From Rhizobiaceae bacterium CPCC 101076 (lineage in GTDB: Bacteria > Pseudomonadota > Alphaproteobacteria > Rhizobiales > Methylopilaceae), in assembly GCA_003347645.1 (NCBI GenBank), contig QDFX01000023.1, positions 1-39,793 on the forward strand: a DNA stretch of 39,793 bases, read 5' to 3'. The notes under the pieces are model-generated. The model was not told the origin of the DNA. It saw nothing but the letters and a program-made list of their open reading frames with translations, and did not search any database. Positions 39,658 through 39,793 of the stretch are shown here, one piece after another (within the stretch, counting starts at the first letter, position 1; the number at the start of each line of letters is the position of its first letter). The translations under genes and the position numbers were made by a program.

Positions 39658-39793
39658 GGGTCCACCTTCAGGCGCGAAGCCTAAGCTCATCTTCGGTCGC
39701 GTCCCGAGTAGTGATTTCCCGGCGATGTGCTGGCTCCCGCCGGCGCGGCGCGCTTTCGGCATCGGGTCGCGCAAGTTCAGCATAGAAGCGGCT

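Overview
The window is high-GC, densely packed bacterial DNA. It most likely belongs to a member of the Hyphomicrobiales (Rhizobiales) in the Alphaproteobacteria. The basis is the murA / DUF2948 / hisD / UPF0262 / infA / maf / yacG gene order, the ribbon-helix-helix protein beginning MCRMF, the ligase-associated repair cassette, the 'GLDPAIQ...SSPGMTT' type intergenic palindrome, and a perfect CtrA-type TTAA-N7-TTAA site. I cannot name a genus from sequence alone.

Layout. 1-5000 is an accessory-looking stretch: the 5' end of a UDP-glucose dehydrogenase gene, an orphan phage-type recombination cassette (ERF annealing protein, YqaJ exonuclease, HNH nuclease) preceded by phased AACAGG repeats, and three small SAM methyltransferases. 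5168-6238 is a secreted FecR-domain protein with a histidine-rich tail behind the CtrA-type site. 6254-12246 is one minus-strand operon for sugar-diacid use: a TctCBA transporter, a 2-keto-3-deoxyglucarate-type aldolase, glucarate dehydratase and a FadR-type GntR regulator, with a matching operator at the front. 12421-14029 holds a SleB-like wall hydrolase and a Gfo/Idh/MocA oxidoreductase.

14138-21798 is the housekeeping core: tRNA-Thr(GGT), a small basic protein, murA, DUF2948, hisD, UPF0262, infA, maf and yacG. It is interrupted by a membrane cyclase with a degenerate formylglycine-enzyme-like domain and a DUF4399 protein, and by a palindromic repeat where related genomes usually carry a small phosphatase gene. 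21795-28467 is the ligase-associated DNA repair set (PdeM nuclease, Lhr-like helicase, MBL-fold exonuclease, ATP-dependent ligase) with a GNAT gene inside it.

28562-32166 has a ribbon-helix-helix protein and a five-gene minus-strand operon: monohaem cytochrome c, VOC protein, Tat-exported small subunit, GMC flavoprotein and a small secreted protein. This looks like a periplasmic flavocytochrome dehydrogenase of unknown substrate. 32289-34315 is the ohr/ohrR peroxide pair with an AcuI/YhdH-type reductase. 34321-37726 is a two-component system followed by a PmtA-like methyltransferase and a DedA membrane protein; both transcription units are preceded by 11-bp-spaced CAATG repeats. 37731-38890 is a divergent hxlR/azoR pair around a perfect palindrome. 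The end holds tRNA-Gly(CCC), a possible integrase remnant and two small proteins.

The most interesting candidates for new biology are the five-gene flavoprotein operon, the phased repeats beside the recombination cassette, the cyclase / degenerate FGE / DUF4399 pair, and the two-component/lipid-methyltransferase/DedA module. None of these was tested by database search; all functions come from reading motifs and gene order.
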